Assembly (NCBI GenBank): GCA_002732845.1 | Contig: NVSZ01000021.1 | Span: forward strand, 30,055 to 36,537 | Source: Rhodospirillaceae bacterium | GTDB lineage: Bacteria > Pseudomonadota > Alphaproteobacteria > Rhodospirillales > Magnetovibrionaceae | Length of the DNA stretch: 6,483 nucleotides | Direction: 5' to 3' | Shown: piece by piece, positions 5,696 through 6,483 of the stretch | How the letters are laid out: every line of letters starts with the position of its first letter | Position numbering within the stretch: the stretch's first letter is position 1 | The notes under the pieces: generated by a model | Seen by the model: only the letters and a program-made list of their open reading frames with translations | Databases searched by the model: none | What the model was told of the DNA's origin: nothing | Translations under genes and position numbers: made by a program

Positions 5696-6483
5696 TAAAC
5701 GTTATCCTCTGGTTCAGCAGGGCGGTCTCTGTAATGTGCCCATGCGGTCTTGCCATCCCGGTTTTCAAGATAGTTGATCAGCGCCGATACGGGCTTTCGG
5801 TCAAACTTGGTTCCGGTATCGGACAGCAAGATGTCGGATACTTTTTCAAACGTCATGGCGTCGCGATACGCCCGCGCACTGGCCATGCCAACAAAGGCAT
5901 TGGCCACGGCAAGGATGCGCGCGGAATCCAAGATGCCTTCGCCTGCTTTGCCCAAGGGGCCGTTCCCGTCCCACGTTTCGCCCATGTCACGGATGGTATC
6001 AACGACCGGGCCTTCAAACGTAACATCGCTGAGCAAATCCACACTGACCAGATAGCTGGACATCAATGTGTGGCGTTCTTCGGGCGTAAGATCACCGGTT
6101 TTGGTCAACAGTTCTGGTGAAATAAAGATTTTGCCCAGGTTCATGAGGCTGCCTGCAATGTCGACGGTTTTGGCGGTGATCTCATCACAGCCCATTTCTT
6201 CGGCCACGGCTTTGGCAACTTCGGCCACGTGCGAAGAGTGGTTGGCAGAGAATGGGTCGCGACGGTCAACAACGCTGACCAGAGTATCGATCAATTGACG
6301 CAACATTTTTTCACTGCGGCGCCGTTCGCGGGTGAGTTCGGTGATGTCATCTAAAATCATCAAAACACCGGACGGGTGATCGCGGTCTCCACGCAGGGGA
6401 ATGTGATCGGACTTGATGACTTGCAGTGCATCCTCGTCATCGTCTTCTTCATCGCCAAACACATTAATGTGCATTTGCCGACA
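5695..6483 (-). CDS. PAS/degenerate HD-GYP domain protein, C-terminal part (N-terminus outside window)
   Basis: The frame is open to the window edge; the ATG at 6474 has coding sequence in frame before it, so the true start is probably further out. Counting from the edge, residues 1-50 look like the end of a PAS domain (HIPLRGD, SGVLMILDDITEL) with an acidic EEDDDED loop. A short charged linker helix follows (RERRRSEKMLRQLIDTLVSVVD). Residues 73-240 follow the HD-GYP phosphodiesterase pattern: DRRDPFSANHSSHVAEVA, LGKIFISPELLTKTGDLTPEE, WDGNGP, ARILAVANAF and AYRDAM. The LHDIGK motif reads LMNLGK (6130-6147), the HHE..DG.GYP motif reads DMGETWDGNGPLG (about 5950-5988) and VAD..DA reads VANAFVG. 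The metal and catalytic residues are thus mostly gone, so cyclic-di-GMP hydrolysis is unlikely; a binding or scaffold role is inferred. It converges with the small gene, 70 bases apart. Confidence 0.85.
   Translation of the reverse strand, partial: CRQMHINVFGDEEDDDEDALQVIKSDHIPLRGDRDHPSGVLMILDDITELTRERRRSEKMLRQLIDTLVSVVDRRDPFSANHSSHVAEVAKAVAEEMGCDEITAKTVDIAGSLMNLGKIFISPELLTKTGDLTPEERHTLMSSYLVSVDLLSDVTFEGPVVDTIRDMGETWDGNGPLGKAGEGILDSARILAVANAFVGMASARAYRDAMTFEKVSDILLSDTGTKFDRKPVSALINYLENRDGKTAWAHYRDRPAEPEDNV

Noticed and set aside
6474..6474. ATG at 6474 (minus strand) as the true start of the regulator
   Set aside because: The frame stays open to the window edge, no clear Shine-Dalgarno is visible in the nine bases before it, and the protein would begin inside what looks like a PAS domain.

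Overview
The window looks like a bacterial chromosome segment of moderate GC. It is most plausibly from a marine or aquatic Gram-negative, probably alphaproteobacterial, but no taxonomic marker gene is present. The reasons are a giant type-I-secretion-style repeat protein with an RTX beta-roll, a PAS/HD-GYP-type regulator, and strong AGGAGG ribosome-binding and hairpin-plus-U-tract terminator signals.

Positions 1-5253 (+) are the C-terminal 1750 codons of a much larger secreted, calcium-binding, adhesin-like protein whose N-terminus lies upstream of the window. It is built from ten copies of an about 100-residue beta-sandwich repeat, each with an [IV]P.G..LSAGT.N.DG.W core. Two repeat flavours alternate: A has a DTDGSE.LS start and B has an EDT.IALDI start. 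From position 1303 on, A-B pairs form supermodules of 195-198 residues. Between consecutive supermodules, always at the same A-repeat boundary, sits a different cassette: an unrecognised domain, a DUF4114-like domain, a lectin-like beta-sandwich, and an eleven-nonapeptide RTX beta-roll. One more A repeat and a very acidic tail end the protein. A rho-independent terminator follows at 5280-5315.

Positions 5316-5414 form a leader with an inverted repeat and a strong Shine-Dalgarno. It precedes a 69-residue protein of unrecognised family at 5415-5624 (+). A 70-base convergent spacer (5625-5694) carries three imperfect 15-bp direct repeats and a short inverted repeat.

Positions 5695-6483 (-) are the C-terminal 262 residues of a PAS-HD-GYP-type protein. 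Its HD, HH and GYP catalytic motifs are replaced, so it is probably a non-catalytic sensor or regulator. It converges on the other two genes, so no shared operon is implied. A link between c-di-GMP-type signalling and surface adhesin control is known in other bacteria, but here it is only a speculation from proximity.
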